Below are positions 63,262-64,000 of a stretch of 64,000 nt of DNA, in pieces. This DNA is from Planctomyces sp. SH-PL14 (GTDB lineage: Bacteria; Planctomycetota; Planctomycetia; Planctomycetales; Planctomycetaceae): positions 4,668,001 to 4,732,000 of the forward strand of contig NZ_CP011270.1 in assembly GCF_001610835.1 (NCBI RefSeq), given 5' to 3'. The notes beneath the pieces were generated by a model. The model saw nothing but the letters and a program-made list of their open reading frames with translations, was not told the DNA's origin and made no database searches. Each line of letters starts with the position of its first letter. The stretch's first letter is position 1. The position numbers and the translations under genes are program-made.

Positions 63262-63691
63262 AACTGGACCGCGTCCTCGCCGGACGGACGTCCATTGCTC
63301 AAACCCAACGTGCGACGGCAGCTGGGGTCAAGGGGGTCTCACCCCCTTGCCGCCGGAGGCACTTCCATGGGGAACCGTGGTCAGCAACGGACAACCGCTT
63401 TGTGGAACCGGCGTTGAGAACTCACCGCTCGCTCTGCAATCCGCGCGGGTTGATGTGGGGGCATCCGACACGGTGTCCGCGCTTGGACACGCACGCCTTC
63501 CGACAGTGTCCGACGAGACGGGCCTCCGGCGGGCAAGGGGGCGTTGCCCCCTTGCATCCCCCACCAGGGTGCCCCTGGACCCGGTGCAGGATGTCGGTGG
63601 GAGACTCCGCGCCCTTCCCCCAGCCTTGGTCCAGCCCCTACGATGATTCGGTTTGCTCTCAAATGTTGCCATTTGCGGTGAGATACGGCGT
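63262..63691. other. Intergenic region before the moxR-like gene
   Basis: A 430-base gap. Most of it is copy B of the MITE-like repeat (63297-63583). The remaining 100 bases should hold the promoter of the MoxR gene; no clear -35/-10 pair was seen. Confidence 0.5.
63297..63583 (+). repeat. MITE-like repeat, copy B
   Basis: A 287-bp relative of 6413-6710 in the same orientation, with the same end hairpins, here CAAGGGGGT...ACCCCCTTG at the left and CAAGGGGGCG...CCCCCTTG at the right, inverted relative to each other. The two copies lie on opposite sides of the putative island, one inside the gsp cluster and one after the esterase gene, so the family is chromosomal and not specific to the island. 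Confidence 0.75.
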
Positions 63692-64000
63692 ATGTCGGAC
63701 GTGACCTCGGAGTCGATCGCAAAACTCAACCAGTCCTACCTCGCCATCCGCGAACAGATGAGCCAGGTGATCGTCGGCCAGACCGAGGTCATCGACCAAC
63801 TCCTCATCGCCCTCTTCAGCCGCGGCCACTGCCTCCTCGAAGGGGTCCCCGGCCTCGCCAAGACCCTCATGATCAGCACCCTCGCCCGGTGCCTCTCCCT
63901 CAGCTTCAGCCGCATCCAGTTCACCCCCGACCTGATGCCCGCCGACATCACCGGGACCGACGTCCTCCAGACCAACCGCGAGACCGGTCAGCGCGAGTTC
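63692..64000 (+). CDS. MoxR-type AAA ATPase, 5' part
   Basis: The first 103 codons of a MoxR-family ATPase, cut by the window end. It reads [20 protein letters not shown], then Walker [10 protein letters not shown] near 51-59, and [19 protein letters not shown], the family signature. MoxR proteins are chaperone-like AAA+ ATPases, usually followed by DUF58 and von Willebrand A-domain genes. GGTGAG lies 11 bases before the ATG. Confidence 0.9.
   Translation, partial: MSDVTSESIAKLNQSYLAIREQMSQVIVGQTEVIDQLLIALFSRGHCLLEGVPGLAKTLMISTLARCLSLSFSRIQFTPDLMPADITGTDVLQTNRETGQREF

Overview
The window looks like a chromosomal segment of a planctomycete (Planctomycetota, probably Planctomycetales). This is an inference from very high G+C, giant serine/threonine kinases joined to WD40-like propellers and membrane anchors, a formylglycine-generating-enzyme-like (FGE/SUMF1) lipoprotein beside an ECF sigma factor, a type II secretion cluster with a proline-rich secretin, and a secreted two-domain acetylxylan-esterase-like hydrolase. 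No rRNA gene or CRISPR array was seen.

Left part (1-17 kb): a type II secretion system. On the minus strand gspE, gspF, gspG, gspH, gspI, gspJ, gspK, a gspL-like and a gspM-like gene run from 10.2 kb down to 0.3 kb. The secretin gspD lies on the opposite strand at 14.3-17.0 kb. Between them are a diheme cytochrome c peroxidase-like gene and a membrane-anchored protein of unknown function. No separate gspC is present; the gspM-like protein appears to carry a GspC/PilP-type domain at its C terminus.

Middle part (17-36.5 kb): a signalling region. It holds a 1850-residue kinase/WD40/HEAT protein on the minus strand, then on the plus strand a PspA/IM30 homologue, two tandem membrane-anchored kinases with coiled coils and propellers, a lipoprotein with three related N-terminal modules, a propeller and an FGE domain, and an ECF sigma factor. 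Three diverged copies of a repeat of about 155 bp sit in the gaps.

Right part (36.9-60 kb): an IS5-family insertion sequence, then a complete BREX type 2 phage-defence operon: small HTH gene, pglW, pglX, pglY, pglZ, brxD, brxHI. Between pglX and pglY lie three extra genes: an AAA ATPase plus TOPRIM pair resembling PARIS, and a DUF262-HNH nuclease resembling the BrxU/GmrSD family.

Boundary: an intact tRNA-Arg(ACG) on the minus strand at 60.9 kb and a displaced copy of its 3' half at 17.3 kb, in the same orientation, frame both the kinase region and the BREX locus. The anticodon-loop core TCGGTTCCGTAG recurs at 36.5 and 59.9 kb, with a weaker copy at 23.9 kb. I read 17.3-60.9 kb as a probable composite genomic island with accreted modules, but no integrase gene is visible. 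Beyond the tRNA come a secreted esterase-like gene, a second copy of a 290-bp MITE-like repeat (the first is inside the gsp cluster), and the start of a MoxR-type ATPase gene cut by the window end.
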